Assembly (NCBI RefSeq): GCF_900141895.1
Contig: NZ_FQYT01000011.1
Location: 1-64,000 of the forward strand
Length of the DNA: 64,000 bases
Source: Parasporobacterium paucivorans DSM 15970
GTDB lineage: Bacteria > Bacillota > Clostridia > Lachnospirales > Lachnospiraceae
Direction of reading: 5' to 3'
Shown: piece by piece, positions 17,275 to 26,441 of the stretch
Layout: each line of letters starts with the position of its first letter
Numbering within the stretch: position 1 is the first letter of the stretch
Notes under the pieces: model-generated
What the model was told of the DNA's origin: nothing
The model's database searches: none
What the model saw: the letters and a program-made list of their open reading frames with translations, nothing else
Made by a program: the position numbers and the translations under genes

Positions 17275-18363
17275 ATGAAACTTGGAATAGTCGGTTTACC
17301 GAACGTTGGTAAAAGTACTTTATTTAACTCATTGACAAAGGCCGGTGCAGAATCGGCCAATTACCCATTCTGCACCATTGATCCCAACGTGGGCGTCGTC
17401 CCCGTACCGGACAAAAGGCTGAGCCAGCTTGCTGCCATATATAATTCTGAAAAGATACTGCCTGCCGTTATCGAGTTTGTGGATATTGCAGGTCTGGTCA
17501 AAGGTGCCTCCAAAGGAGAAGGGCTGGGAAATCAGTTTCTCTCCAACATCCGGGAAGTGGATGCCATCGTCCATGTGGTCCGATGCTTCGAAGACGTGAA
17601 TGTTGTCCATGTAGACGGAAGCGTAGACCCGATAAGGGACATCGAAACCATCAACCTGGAGCTTATTTTTTCCGATATTGATATTCTGGAGCGCAGGATT
17701 TCCAGAACTTCCAAAAGCGCCAACAACGATAAAACCGCGGCCAAAGAAAACAACCTCCTTAAACGGGTAAAGGAACATCTGGAGAACGGAAATCTTGCCA
17801 AAACCTTCGAAACCGAGGACGAGGAAGAAACAGCGCTGCTCCGCTCCTGTAATCTTCTGACCGACAAACCGGTTATATTTGCAGCCAATGTTTCGGAGGA
17901 GGATATACTCCAGGAAAATGATTATGTCAAAACAGTCCGTGATTACGCTTCCCAGAACGGCAGCGAGGTTTTCGTCATCTGCGCGAAAATCGAAGCGGAA
18001 ATCTCCGAACTGGATGATGACGAAAAATCCATGTTTTTAGAAGATCTCGGCATGGAAGAATCCGGTCTGGACAAGCTGATACGGGCCAGCTACCACATAC
18101 TGGGCCTGATCAGCTACCTGACTGCAGGTCCCAAAGAGACCAGGGCCTGGACCATCACGCAGGGGACCAAGGCTCCCGGAGCTGCCGGCAAAATCCACAG
18201 CGATTTTGAACGTGGATTTATCCGTGCTGAAGTAGTGAATTTCCAGAATCTGCTGGACTGCGGCTCGTATGCAGCAGCCAAGGAAAAAGGTCTTGTTGGT
18301 GTAGAAGGAAAAGACTATGTAGTAAAAGACGGCGACGTAATCCTATTCCGCTTTAACGTTTAG
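17275..18363 (+). CDS. ychF: Ribosome-binding ATPase YchF
   Basis: 362 residues, standard for the family. G1 GLPNVGKSTLF (residues 6-16), G3 DIAGLVKGASKGEGLG, coiled-coil insertion (about 120-200), and C-terminal TGS domain (from about 280) with AWTITQGTKAPGAAG and IHSDFERGFIRAEV. YchF is an Obg-family ATPase that binds ribosomes. Its stop overlaps the stop of the convergent P-type ATPase by 11 bp, with no terminator visible between them. Confidence 0.97.
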   Translation: MKLGIVGLPNVGKSTLFNSLTKAGAESANYPFCTIDPNVGVVPVPDKRLSQLAAIYNSEKILPAVIEFVDIAGLVKGASKGEGLGNQFLSNIREVDAIVHVVRCFEDVNVVHVDGSVDPIRDIETINLELIFSDIDILERRISRTSKSANNDKTAAKENNLLKRVKEHLENGNLAKTFETEDEEETALLRSCNLLTDKPVIFAANVSEEDILQENDYVKTVRDYASQNGSEVFVICAKIEAEISELDDDEKSMFLEDLGMEESGLDKLIRASYHILGLISYLTAGPKETRAWTITQGTKAPGAAGKIHSDFERGFIRAEVVNFQNLLDCGSYAAAKEKGLVGVEGKDYVVKDGDVILFRFNV

Positions 18364-20686
18364 TCTGCGCAGATGCCTTTATCCTCCGGATAATAAAGAC
18401 GTATATTCCGTAAAGCATAAAGCTTATGATGCCAAACTGGAGAACCTTCCAGTATAAATAGCTGGTTAATGATACGATGTCAAAAAGAAAACCGAGGGCT
18501 GTCAGGGCCACGATGGCACCCGCAGCCAGTACAGCCAGAAGTACTCCCCGCATCGGTCTCAGAGGAGAACTGATATAAAACAGCATGATCAGGGATGCAA
18601 TGGCTGCACTGATTGTACACATGGTTCCCGTCTGCGCGTGGGTGGCTTCCGCGTAATGACACACCGTCAAGGCAGCCAGCACATTGGCCGCCACCAGAAT
18701 TCCACCAGGCACTGCCAGTTTAAAAACATTTCGCAGGAAATGCTTTTTTACTCTGGCAGTGTTTTTTTCTAACGCCAGGAAAAAGGACGGGACTCCTATA
18801 GTCAGTGTGCCAATAAGCGTCATCTGGATTGGTTCAAAGGGATACTTCAGGCTGGCAAATACGAAAAAAACAGCCAGTATGGCCGAGTACATTGTCTTAA
18901 TAAGGTACAGGGATGCCGACCTCTGCAGATTGTTTATTGATCGCCTTCCTTCCTCCACAATCAGTGGCATGGAGGAAAAATTGGAATCCAGCAGTACAAG
19001 CTGGGAAGTGTTTCTGGCGGCATCACTTCCGCTCTGCATAGCGATACTGCAGTCCGCTTCCTTCAGGGCGAGCACGTCATTCACCCCATCTCCGGTCATG
19101 GCAACCGTATATCCTGCATCCTTCAAGGCCCTGACCAGCTCAAACTTCTGCTGGGGGCTTACCCTGCCGTACACTGTATAGAGAAGAGCAGCCGCCGCAG
19201 TCTCTTCCGTGGTCTGCAGAGTGGAGGCGTCAATATACTGTTCCCACCCCTTCACTCCCGCTCTTTTTGCCACATGGGATACGGTCAACGGATTATCACC
19301 CGAAATTATCTTTATGGTGACTCCCTGGTGTTCAAAATAATCCAGGGTTTCTTTTACATCCTTTTTGAGCGTATCCGTGAGCAGGAGAACTGCCACCGGA
19401 CGGATGCCAATGGGAAGACACCTGTTTTCCGGAAAATTATCGGATCTGGCAAAAAGAAGGACGCGGTACCCCTCATCCAGAAATTCCCCGATCCCGTCAA
19501 TCTGCTCCCCGGGAAGGACGTATTCCGGAGCTCCCAGGATAAGGCTTCCAAGCTCCTTATACGATGCAAGGCTCCACTTGTTGTAGGAGGAGAAAGGTAT
19601 GACTTCCGCCAGCTCCAAAGCTGACCTGCCAGGATACCTTGCCTTGATAGCCTGAAACGTCGGATTCGCATCTTCCAGGCCATTGATATATGCACTGATG
19701 AAATATGCCAGCTCTTCGGGACTGCTGCCGTCCAGGGAAACCACATCCTCCAGCTCCAGGGTTCCCTCCGTAATGGTTCCGGTCTTGTCCAGACAGAGCA
19801 TATCCACTCTGGCAAGAATTTCGGTACAGTACAGATCCTGGGCAAGGGTATTGTGACCCGCCAGCCTGACTGCGCTGATTTCCAACACAATGGTGGTCAG
19901 CAGGATGAACCCACTTGGAATCATACTGGCAATTGCCGCTACGACGCTGACAACTGCCGTCCTTGTTTCCTGCCCTATCATGAACAGCTGTTTATAAGCC
20001 AGGATAAGGGCCACAGGTATAAGGATGACGGTGATGATCTTTATCATCCTTCTGGTGGACAGCATGATCTCCGAATTCGGCTTTTTAATGTATTTGGCCG
20101 CCTGGGTGATCTTAATGGCATAATTGTCTTTTCCCAGATGGATTACGGAAGCTTTTACATTTCCGGAAATTATGAAGCTGCCGGAAAGGAGCTCTTCGCC
20201 TTCTGTCTTGTAGACGGGGATGCTCTCTCCTGTGAGGAGGCTTTCATCTACCTCACAGCTGCCCTCCACAATTATGCAGTCTGCCACAATCTGATTGCCG
20301 GCATTGAGCAGCATTATATCATCCATTACGATCTCATGCATTTCCAGATCCATATCTCTTCCATCCCTGAGAACCTTCACCCTGGGGATTGAGAGAATGG
20401 AAAGCTTATCAATTACTCTTTTGGCTTTTACACCCTGAAAGATCCCAATGAAGGCGTTCCAGAGGACCACACCGAAAAAGAGGGCGTTTTTGTAGGAATG
20501 CACCCAGAAAATACAGACAACCAAAACAGCGTTGATTAAATTAAATAAAGTAAACAGGTTGTCCGCAATAATCCGTTTTATGGACTTTGTCCTTATCTCG
20601 GATTCCTCATTCACCAGACCTCTGCGTTGTCTGTCCCTGACTTCCTCTGTAGAAAGTCCCGTCACAGGCCTTTTCCCCTCGTCCAT
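18353..20686 (-). CDS. Cation-translocating P-type ATPase (CtpE-like)
   Basis: 777 residues. Actuator motif LLTGESIP, phosphorylation motif CLDKTGTITEG (around residue 300), hinge TGDGVNDVLALKEADCSIAM, and about ten membrane helices with a long C-terminal set. The short N-terminus without metal-binding CxxC argues against a heavy-metal pump. The overall layout resembles the CtpE-type group linked to calcium. The helix-4 motif reads MIPSGF where the Ca2+ pumps have PEGL, so the usual glutamate ligand is missing and ion choice is uncertain. Monocistronic by its own promoter. Confidence 0.88.
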   Translation of the reverse strand: MDEGKRPVTGLSTEEVRDRQRRGLVNEESEIRTKSIKRIIADNLFTLFNLINAVLVVCIFWVHSYKNALFFGVVLWNAFIGIFQGVKAKRVIDKLSILSIPRVKVLRDGRDMDLEMHEIVMDDIMLLNAGNQIVADCIIVEGSCEVDESLLTGESIPVYKTEGEELLSGSFIISGNVKASVIHLGKDNYAIKITQAAKYIKKPNSEIMLSTRRMIKIITVILIPVALILAYKQLFMIGQETRTAVVSVVAAIASMIPSGFILLTTIVLEISAVRLAGHNTLAQDLYCTEILARVDMLCLDKTGTITEGTLELEDVVSLDGSSPEELAYFISAYINGLEDANPTFQAIKARYPGRSALELAEVIPFSSYNKWSLASYKELGSLILGAPEYVLPGEQIDGIGEFLDEGYRVLLFARSDNFPENRCLPIGIRPVAVLLLTDTLKKDVKETLDYFEHQGVTIKIISGDNPLTVSHVAKRAGVKGWEQYIDASTLQTTEETAAAALLYTVYGRVSPQQKFELVRALKDAGYTVAMTGDGVNDVLALKEADCSIAMQSGSDAARNTSQLVLLDSNFSSMPLIVEEGRRSINNLQRSASLYLIKTMYSAILAVFFVFASLKYPFEPIQMTLIGTLTIGVPSFFLALEKNTARVKKHFLRNVFKLAVPGGILVAANVLAALTVCHYAEATHAQTGTMCTISAAIASLIMLFYISSPLRPMRGVLLAVLAAGAIVALTALGFLFDIVSLTSYLYWKVLQFGIISFMLYGIYVFIIRRIKASAQTKR

Positions 20687-20699
20687 TCATATCACCCGC

Positions 20700-20728
20700 C
20701 TTATACCTATATATTAGTGGATTTCCAA
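20700..20728 (-). promoter_or_regulatory. P-type ATPase promoter
   Basis: Leftward TTGGAA (20728-20723), 17-bp spacer, TATAAG (20705-20700), 13 bp before the ATG. Confidence 0.55.
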
Positions 20729-20762
20729 TACATTGTCCATATATTGTTGTCCTCGGAAGGTA

Positions 20763-20795
20763 AAGAAGAAGGGCCCGTTTCCGGCCCTTCTTCTT
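20763..20795 (-). terminator. Terminator hairpin after pheT
   Basis: A perfect 13-bp stem (20795-20783 with 20775-20763) just past the pheT stop. The 3' arm is U-rich by itself (TTCTTCTT) but the T-run after it is short. Confidence 0.7.
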
Positions 20796-20799
20796 CATC

Positions 20800-23217
20800 T
20801 TATCCTCTCAGCTCGATTCCCAAAGCTTTCAGGTCTTCTATTATTTTTTCCATAATCCCGGAAATTTCCTTATCCTCCAGGGTCCTGTCCTGCGCCCTGA
20901 ATATGGCAGAATACGCTACAGATTTGTAATTTTCCTTGATCTGGGATCCTTCGTATATGTCGAAGAGCTTACAGCTTTCCAGAAGTTTTCCGCCCCTCTT
21001 CTCAATCACTTCTTCAATACGGCTGACAAAGATTTCTTTCGGCACTACCATGCTGAGATCCCTGGTAACGGCCGGGTATTTTGCCACACCGGAATATTTT
21101 CTGTCGAAGCTTGCCCTGTCGTAGATTTCCGGCATATCCAGCACAGCCACATAGGTTCTTTCCTTTATGCCGTAATTATCTGCGACCTCCGGATGCACTT
21201 CTCCCAGATATCCTATAACTGCTCCATCATACTGTACCAGAGCCTGTTTTCTGGGATGCAGGAAGGTCTTTCCGGCCTCTGGATTATACACAGTCTTCTT
21301 ATTCATGCCCAGCCTCTCCAGAAGCTCCTCCACAAAGCCCTTCAGGTCGAAGAAGTCGCCTTTGCCGTACATACCCAGGGTAAGCTGCATTCTTTCCTGT
21401 GGCAGCTCCGTTACCGGAATTTGTTTTGGAAGATAAATATTCCCAAGCTCATACAGTCTGACATCCTTGTTCCTCTGGTTATAATTGGTCGCAAGGGAAG
21501 AGAGTATTCCATTTAAAGATATGGTCCTCATGATGCTGTAATCTTCTCCAAGCGGATTAGTAATCACAACCGGACGGCGCAGGTCTGAATCCTGTGGAAT
21601 CACGAGTTTATCGAATACTTTCGGGCTTTCAAAGGAATAGCACATTCCCTGGCTGAACCCACAGTACTCAGCTACGTTCCGGGTGATTCCCTCGATGCGC
21701 AGCTTGCGGGAAAGCCTTCCCACGGTGGTCTCCCCTCCCGGAAGGGTAGTTGGGATGTTATCATACCCATAGAATCTGGCAACCTCTTCTGCGATATCTG
21801 CCATACACTCCAGGTCCTGCCGGAAGGAAGGAACCAGGATTTCCTGGACGGTGCTGTCATATCCCAGGTCGATGCGTGTCAGATAGGAAAGCATCTTCTC
21901 TGTGCTGATTTCTGTACCCAAAAGGGCATTGATCTTCGCCGGATCAAAGGGGATCCTTGTATTTTTGGGCATGCTGTTATCCACATCCAGCATGCCGCCC
22001 ACTACTTCTCCCGCGCCCAGTTCTTCAATCAGCTGACATGCCCTGTCCAGTGCCGCCGGACAATTCTGCGGATCCAGACCCTTTTCAAATTTTCCGGAAG
22101 CGTCGGTCCGAAGTCCCAGCCTCTTGCCGGAACGTCGCACGTTGGTCCCGTCAAAACAGGCAGATTCAAAAAGAATCGTACTGACATCATCGCGGATTTT
22201 TGAGTTTTCACCACCCATGATTCCGGCGATGCCTACAGCTTTTTCTCCGTCACAGATCATAAGCATTTCATCATCCAGATTCCTCAGGGTCCCATCCAGA
22301 GTCTGGAAGGTTTCCCCGTTCTGTGCCCTTTTTACTATAATCCGGTTGCCGGCCAGAGTCTCCAGATCATAAGCATGCATGGGCTGTCCATATTCTTCCA
22401 TGACATAATTCGTTATGTCCACGATGTTGTTGATTGGCCGGATGCCTGCTGCTGCCAGCCTTCTCTGCATCCATACAGGGGAAGGTCCTATTTTAATGTT
22501 TTTGACCATCCTTGCACAGAATCTTGGGCATAATTCCCCGTCCAGCACTTCCACGGAAACATAATCCCTGACATTCTCTGCATTCCCCTTCGTCTCTACG
22601 ACTGGAGGGATGAATTCCTTACCAAAGGTCGCGGCAGCTTCCCGGGCAATTCCCAGCACACCGAAGCAGTCGACCCGGTTTGAAGTCACTTCGTATTCAA
22701 AGACGGAGTCCCTGAGTCCCAGCAGTGCAAGAGCGTCCTCCCCCACCTTCGTATCATCTCCCAGAATATAGATTCCATCCTCCGGTGCATCCGGGTACAT
22801 CTCTTTTGTGGAGCCCAGCTCCTCAATGGAACAGAGCATCCCGGAGGATTCCACTCCTCTGAGTTTGCCTTTTTTGATCTTTATGCCTCCAGTCACCGTG
22901 TTTCCGTCATGTCCTCCGGCAACCCGGCCTCCCACAAGCACGACTGGTACCTTCTGTCCTTCCTTGACGTTCCGGGCTCCTGTTACTATCTGAATGGTTT
23001 CTCCACCGATGTCCACCTGACAGACTACCAGTTTATCTGCATCCGGATGTCTCTCAATTTTAATCAGCTGTCCTACTACTATTTTATCCAGGTCCGCATC
23101 CAGGGCCGTATATCCCTCCACTTTGGTGCCAGACAGGGTCATTGCGTCCATATATTCCTGATTCGTAACAGACAGATCCGGGACATATGCTTTTATCCAT
23201 GATAAAGGTGTTTTCAT
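20800..23217 (-). CDS. pheT: Phenylalanyl-tRNA synthetase beta subunit
   Basis: 805 residues, full length. N-terminal OB tRNA-binding domain (about 40-150, with VVGQLIKIERHPDADKLVVCQVDIG), B3/B4 editing domain (GMLCSIEELG precedes it; KFEKGLDPQNCPAALDRA), B5 domain, catalytic-like core, and C-terminal anticodon-binding FDX-ACB domain (YPAVTRDLSMVV). It pairs with PheS as an alpha2beta2 enzyme. It follows pheS by 18 bp under the same T-box. Confidence 0.98.
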   Translation of the reverse strand: MKTPLSWIKAYVPDLSVTNQEYMDAMTLSGTKVEGYTALDADLDKIVVGQLIKIERHPDADKLVVCQVDIGGETIQIVTGARNVKEGQKVPVVLVGGRVAGGHDGNTVTGGIKIKKGKLRGVESSGMLCSIEELGSTKEMYPDAPEDGIYILGDDTKVGEDALALLGLRDSVFEYEVTSNRVDCFGVLGIAREAAATFGKEFIPPVVETKGNAENVRDYVSVEVLDGELCPRFCARMVKNIKIGPSPVWMQRRLAAAGIRPINNIVDITNYVMEEYGQPMHAYDLETLAGNRIIVKRAQNGETFQTLDGTLRNLDDEMLMICDGEKAVGIAGIMGGENSKIRDDVSTILFESACFDGTNVRRSGKRLGLRTDASGKFEKGLDPQNCPAALDRACQLIEELGAGEVVGGMLDVDNSMPKNTRIPFDPAKINALLGTEISTEKMLSYLTRIDLGYDSTVQEILVPSFRQDLECMADIAEEVARFYGYDNIPTTLPGGETTVGRLSRKLRIEGITRNVAEYCGFSQGMCYSFESPKVFDKLVIPQDSDLRRPVVITNPLGEDYSIMRTISLNGILSSLATNYNQRNKDVRLYELGNIYLPKQIPVTELPQERMQLTLGMYGKGDFFDLKGFVEELLERLGMNKKTVYNPEAGKTFLHPRKQALVQYDGAVIGYLGEVHPEVADNYGIKERTYVAVLDMPEIYDRASFDRKYSGVAKYPAVTRDLSMVVPKEIFVSRIEEVIEKRGGKLLESCKLFDIYEGSQIKENYKSVAYSAIFRAQDRTLEDKEISGIMEKIIEDLKALGIELRG

Positions 23218-23235
23218 TTCCTTCTTCCTCCTTAA

Positions 23236-24255
23236 TTAAAACTGTCTCAGGAACCTGATGTCATTTTCGTACAACAGTCTCATATCGTCTATTTCATACT
23301 TCAGCAGAGCTATTCTCTCCAGCCCCACTCCAAAGGCAAATCCAGAATATACTTCAGGATCAATGCCGCTCATTCTGAGTACATTGGGGTGCACCATTCC
23401 ACAGCCAAGGATTTCAATCCAGCCTTCGCCCTTACACATCCTGCAGCCTTTACCCCCGCACTTAAAGCAGGTCACATCCACCTCAGCGCTGGGCTCTGTG
23501 AACTGGAAGTGATGGGGGCGGAATTTGACTTTTGTGTCTTCTCCGAAAAGCTCCTTGGCAAAAAGTTCCAGGGTGCCTTTCAAATCTGCAAAGGTGACAT
23601 TCTTATCAATTACAAGCCCTTCGATCTGATGGAAGGAAGGCGAATGGGTCGCGTCCACTTCGTCCGAGCGGAATACCCGGCCCGGTGCGATCATGCGGAT
23701 TGGGAGATTTCCCTCTTCCATAACACGTACCTGCACAGGAGATGTCTGGGTACGCAGAACTATATCCTTGTTTATGTAGAAGGTATCCTGCTCGTCCTTA
23801 GCCGGATGGTCGGCAGGTATATTCAGGGCTTCGAAGTTATAGTAATCAAATTCAATTTCCGGGCCTTCCACTACCTCATAGCCCATTCCAACAAAGATTC
23901 TTTCGACTTCTTCCAAGGCTATGGTGTTAGGATGGCTGTGGCCGGTCTGATTTCTGCGTCCAGGAAGCGTCACATCGATGATTTCCGACTGGAGTCGTTC
24001 TTCCCTCTGCTCTTTGAGTTTTCTGCTTATTACCTCTTCCAGTCTTGTCTCTATCTCCACTCTGGCATCATTTACCAGCTGCCCTACCTTCGGACGGTCC
24101 TCCTGCGGAACATCCTTCATGCTCTTCAGTACTTCCGTAAGCTTTCCTTTTTTTCCAAGAAAAGCCACCTTGATTTCATTCAGTTTTTCCGAATTCTCTG
24201 CGTTGATGATCTGGGAAATGGCTTCTTCCCTGATTGCTTTCAATAATTCTTTCAT
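23236..24255 (-). CDS. pheS: Phenylalanyl-tRNA synthetase alpha subunit
   Basis: 339 residues. N-terminal coiled coil (1-90), class II motifs including HSHPNTIALEEVERIFVGMGYEV, motif 2 GRVFRSDEVDATHSPSFHQIEGLVID, a CxxC...CxxC pair (CFKCGGKGCRMC) and motif 3 GFAFGVGLERIALLKYEIDDMR. It activates phenylalanine and charges tRNA-Phe with PheT. GGGAGGATATC precedes the ATG. Expression is controlled by the T-box leader upstream. Confidence 0.98.
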   Translation of the reverse strand: MKELLKAIREEAISQIINAENSEKLNEIKVAFLGKKGKLTEVLKSMKDVPQEDRPKVGQLVNDARVEIETRLEEVISRKLKEQREERLQSEIIDVTLPGRRNQTGHSHPNTIALEEVERIFVGMGYEVVEGPEIEFDYYNFEALNIPADHPAKDEQDTFYINKDIVLRTQTSPVQVRVMEEGNLPIRMIAPGRVFRSDEVDATHSPSFHQIEGLVIDKNVTFADLKGTLELFAKELFGEDTKVKFRPHHFQFTEPSAEVDVTCFKCGGKGCRMCKGEGWIEILGCGMVHPNVLRMSGIDPEVYSGFAFGVGLERIALLKYEIDDMRLLYENDIRFLRQF

Positions 24256-24289
24256 TGATATCCTCCCGACATTTCTTCTCTTATGACGT

Positions 24290-24541
24290 AAAAAAACTCC
24301 GCCCCCAGCAAGGGACGAAGTGAAATTTCCGCGGTACCACCCAAATTCCTGTAAAAGTACAGGCTCTCATTTCTGCTTAACGCGCAGCATCGCCGGTCCC
24401 TACTGGACGTTTCAGGATCGGAGCTCCCGTGCGAAATTCAATGTTTATCTTAACCAAAGGCACCTCTCAGCTTATAAATGCCTCTCTCTGATGGTATATA
24501 AACACCTACTGGACACGCTCACAGCTTTTACTTATAAATTG
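24290..24541 (-). promoter_or_regulatory. T-box riboswitch (tRNA-Phe) ahead of pheST
   Basis: The T-box bulge sequence GGGTGGTACCGCG is exact (24342-24330). In stem I a loop-E strand AGTA faces GAA, with the specifier codon UUC at 24435-24433, which is Phe. The terminator stem with U7 lies at about 24322-24290. The transcript should begin near 24541. Uncharged tRNA-Phe would pair with UUC and the T-box bulge and allow pheST transcription. Confidence 0.95.
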
Positions 24542-24547
24542 CTTTGT

Positions 24548-24576
24548 ATTCTATCACATTAATAATTTTGTGTCAA
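24548..24576 (-). promoter_or_regulatory. pheST promoter
   Basis: Leftward TTGACA (24576-24571), 17-bp spacer, TAGAAT (24553-24548). Confidence 0.8.
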
Positions 24577-24586
24577 TATTCCCTCA

Positions 24587-24615
24587 TTGTTACCACGAAT
24601 AATTAGTGCTATAAT
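24587..24615 (+). promoter_or_regulatory. yihY promoter
   Basis: TTGTTA (24587-24592), 17-bp spacer, TATAAT (24610-24615). It is divergent from the pheST promoter, with 10 bp between the two -35 boxes. Confidence 0.65.
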
Positions 24616-24644
24616 CTATTCACGGAAGGGAAAGAGGTGAAAGA

Positions 24645-25517
24645 ATGTTTGAAAGATTTTATAAACTCGTGAGAAATTCAATTCGGAAATTCACTGTGGA
24701 AGGCATCAGCACATATGCTTCCCAGGCTTCCTTTTTTATTATCCTCTCCATATTTCCTTTCATACTGATATTGCTCACATTAATAAAGTACACTCCAATC
24801 GATGAATTCTTTCTCCTGTCACAGGCACTGAAGATAATGCCTGCGCCTCTGGATCCCCTGATTGAAACCATCATCAGGGAACTATATGAATCGACCGCCG
24901 GCAGCACTCTTCTTCCTGTCAGTGCCCTCCTGGCTTTGTGGTCTTCTTCCAAAGGACTCCTGGCCATGATACGCGGCATGAATTCCATATACCGGATCTC
25001 CGACCGGCGTAATTTTTTTCTCCTGAGGCTCGTCGCCACCTTATACACGGTTGTATTTCTGGCCGCTATCCTTGTCACTTTAGTCCTTCTGGTTTTTGGC
25101 CGGTCCATTTATGACTATATTGGGAACAACCTGGTTCTCTTGCACGAATTCATCCAAATAGTCCTGGAACAAAGGTCCATCATTTCTTTCTGCATACTTG
25201 TCTTCTTATTTTTGATTGTTTATAAATTCATGCCCGCCAAACACCATGCCTTTTTCGTCCTTCTGCCCGGATCCCTATTCTCGGCCTTTGGCTGGATGGC
25301 TGCTTCCTATTTCTTTTCCGTCTATCTTGAACATTTTCCATATCTCGCCTACACATATGGAAGCCTTACGACGTTTATCCTTTTAATGCTCTGGATATAC
25401 GCCGACATGTACATATTGTTTCTGGGTGCCCAGCTCAATATATCCCTGAACCGCCGGATGGAAATTCTGTCCAACCTGAAAAGGGATCGGAGAACCGCCG
25501 CGAAACAAAAGCAATAA
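24645..25517 (+). CDS. YihY/BrkB family membrane protein
   Basis: 290 residues. Amphipathic start, then six membrane helices. Family motifs ASQASFFIILSIFPFILIL, LWSSSKGLLAMIRGMNSIY and AYTYGSLTTFILLMLWIYADMYILFLGAQLN. The family was once called ribonuclease BN by mistake; it is an integral membrane protein of unknown role, possibly transport. GAGGTG precedes the ATG. It ends before a bidirectional terminator shared with the 6S RNA. Confidence 0.9.
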   Translation: MFERFYKLVRNSIRKFTVEGISTYASQASFFIILSIFPFILILLTLIKYTPIDEFFLLSQALKIMPAPLDPLIETIIRELYESTAGSTLLPVSALLALWSSSKGLLAMIRGMNSIYRISDRRNFFLLRLVATLYTVVFLAAILVTLVLLVFGRSIYDYIGNNLVLLHEFIQIVLEQRSIISFCILVFLFLIVYKFMPAKHHAFFVLLPGSLFSAFGWMAASYFFSVYLEHFPYLAYTYGSLTTFILLMLWIYADMYILFLGAQLNISLNRRMEILSNLKRDRRTAAKQKQ

Positions 25518-25554
25518 AAAAACAACGGAGCCGTAAAGCTTTCGTTGTTTTTTT
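25516..25554. terminator. Bidirectional terminator between yihY and 6S RNA
   Basis: An 11-bp stem AAAAAACAACG (25517-25527) with CGTTGTTTTTT (25543-25553). It is flanked by A-runs and T-runs in both directions, so it can stop yihY rightward and the 6S RNA transcript leftward. Confidence 0.85.
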
Positions 25555-25734
25555 ATTCCCAAAATGCCGACTCCCGGATTTTGATTCCTAGCTGAGCTAG
25601 GTGGGCAACCGCACATAACCTTTTGCCTTCCGCCAGGCGGCATGACAGCCAGTTACGAATAATAGGAATCCCTTGAAAATGTTGTAGGTTCAAAATAACG
25701 GGATATCGAGCATTCCAGGAAGTACTGTTTCTAT
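25555..25734 (-). ncRNA. ssrS: 6S RNA (RNA polymerase regulator)
   Basis: A stretch of about 180 nt without a gene, framed by a strong leftward promoter and a terminator. It folds as a long rod. Closing stem pairs include TTCC/GGAA, AATGC/GCATT and CCCG/CGGG; the next stem is TTTTGA/TCAAAA. Then comes a large internal bubble whose 3' side carries a small hairpin (CTAGCT/AGCTAG), and a CCGC/GCGG apical hairpin. The stretch TTTTGAACC resembles the B. subtilis 6S-1 sequence. 6S RNA mimics an open promoter and binds the housekeeping polymerase. A covariance search was not possible here. Confidence 0.8.
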
Positions 25735-25740
25735 ACTCAC

Positions 25741-25769
25741 ATTATACTTCACTTATTTAGATTTATCAA
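25741..25769 (-). promoter_or_regulatory. 6S RNA promoter
   Basis: Leftward TTGATA (25769-25764), 17-bp spacer, TATAAT (25746-25741). It overlaps the end of the upstream acyltransferase gene, whose stop is at 25753. Confidence 0.8.
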
Positions 25770-26427
25770 CGACTTTAGGGACGACGTCCCCGTCTTTTTT
25801 ATATATGGAATCCGCTGCGATTACTCCTCTTACCATGGAAACTGGGTATACATTGGTGTTCCTTCCAATAACCGTTCCTGGGTTTAAGACTGTGTTGCAC
25901 CCAACTTCCACATGGTCTCCCAGAATGGCACCGAACTTTTTCAGACCGGTTTCAATGCTTGCTCCTCCGACCTTTACTGTTACATTGCTTTTATCGGATT
26001 TCACATTGGAAGTGATGGCGCCGGCACCCATATGGGCTTTGTATCCAAGAATGGAATCCCCCACATAATTGTAGTGCGGAACCTGGACACCATTGAAAAG
26101 AATGACATTTTTGAGTTCCGTGGAGTTGCCCACTACAGCGTTTTCTCCTACGATTGCATTTCCCCTGATAAAGGCACAGTGCCTTACGGATGCCCCTTTT
26201 CCAATGATGGCAGGACCGGCTATGTATGCCGACGGAAAAACCTCTGCGCTTTTTGCAATCCAGATATTTTCTCCAATCCGGTCATATTCATCCGGAGACA
26301 GGGTTTTGCCCAGCTCAAGGATATAATCTCCTATTTTCCTCAAGGCTTCCCAGGGATATTTTAGCCCTGCAAATATATTTCCTGCTATGGTTTCGTCCAG
26401 ATCCAACAGGCTTTCGATTTCAAGCAT
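25753..26427 (-). CDS. Left-handed beta-helix acyltransferase-like protein (GlmU C-domain type)
   Basis: 224 residues. After a helical N-terminal part (1-60) there are hexapeptide repeats (AYIAGPAIIGKGASVRHCAFIRGNAIVGENAVVGN...) of the GlmU acetyltransferase type, with YVGDSILGYKAHMGAGAITSN as the active-site-like region. The nucleotidyltransferase half of GlmU is absent. It is often annotated as a UDP-GlcNAc pyrophosphorylase relative, but on this sequence only an acyl- or nucleotidyl-sugar binding role is supported. It is the last gene of yfbR-topB-glmS, 14 bp after glmS. Confidence 0.8.
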   Translation of the reverse strand: MLEIESLLDLDETIAGNIFAGLKYPWEALRKIGDYILELGKTLSPDEYDRIGENIWIAKSAEVFPSAYIAGPAIIGKGASVRHCAFIRGNAIVGENAVVGNSTELKNVILFNGVQVPHYNYVGDSILGYKAHMGAGAITSNVKSDKSNVTVKVGGASIETGLKKFGAILGDHVEVGCNTVLNPGTVIGRNTNVYPVSMVRGVIAADSIYKKDGDVVPKVVDKSK

Positions 26428-26441
26428 TTTTCTTCCTCTTC

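Noticed and set aside
23389-24246. Long open frame of 285 codons on the plus strand
   Set aside because: It is antisense to pheS over its whole length, has no family features and no ribosome site; it arises from codon use of the real gene.
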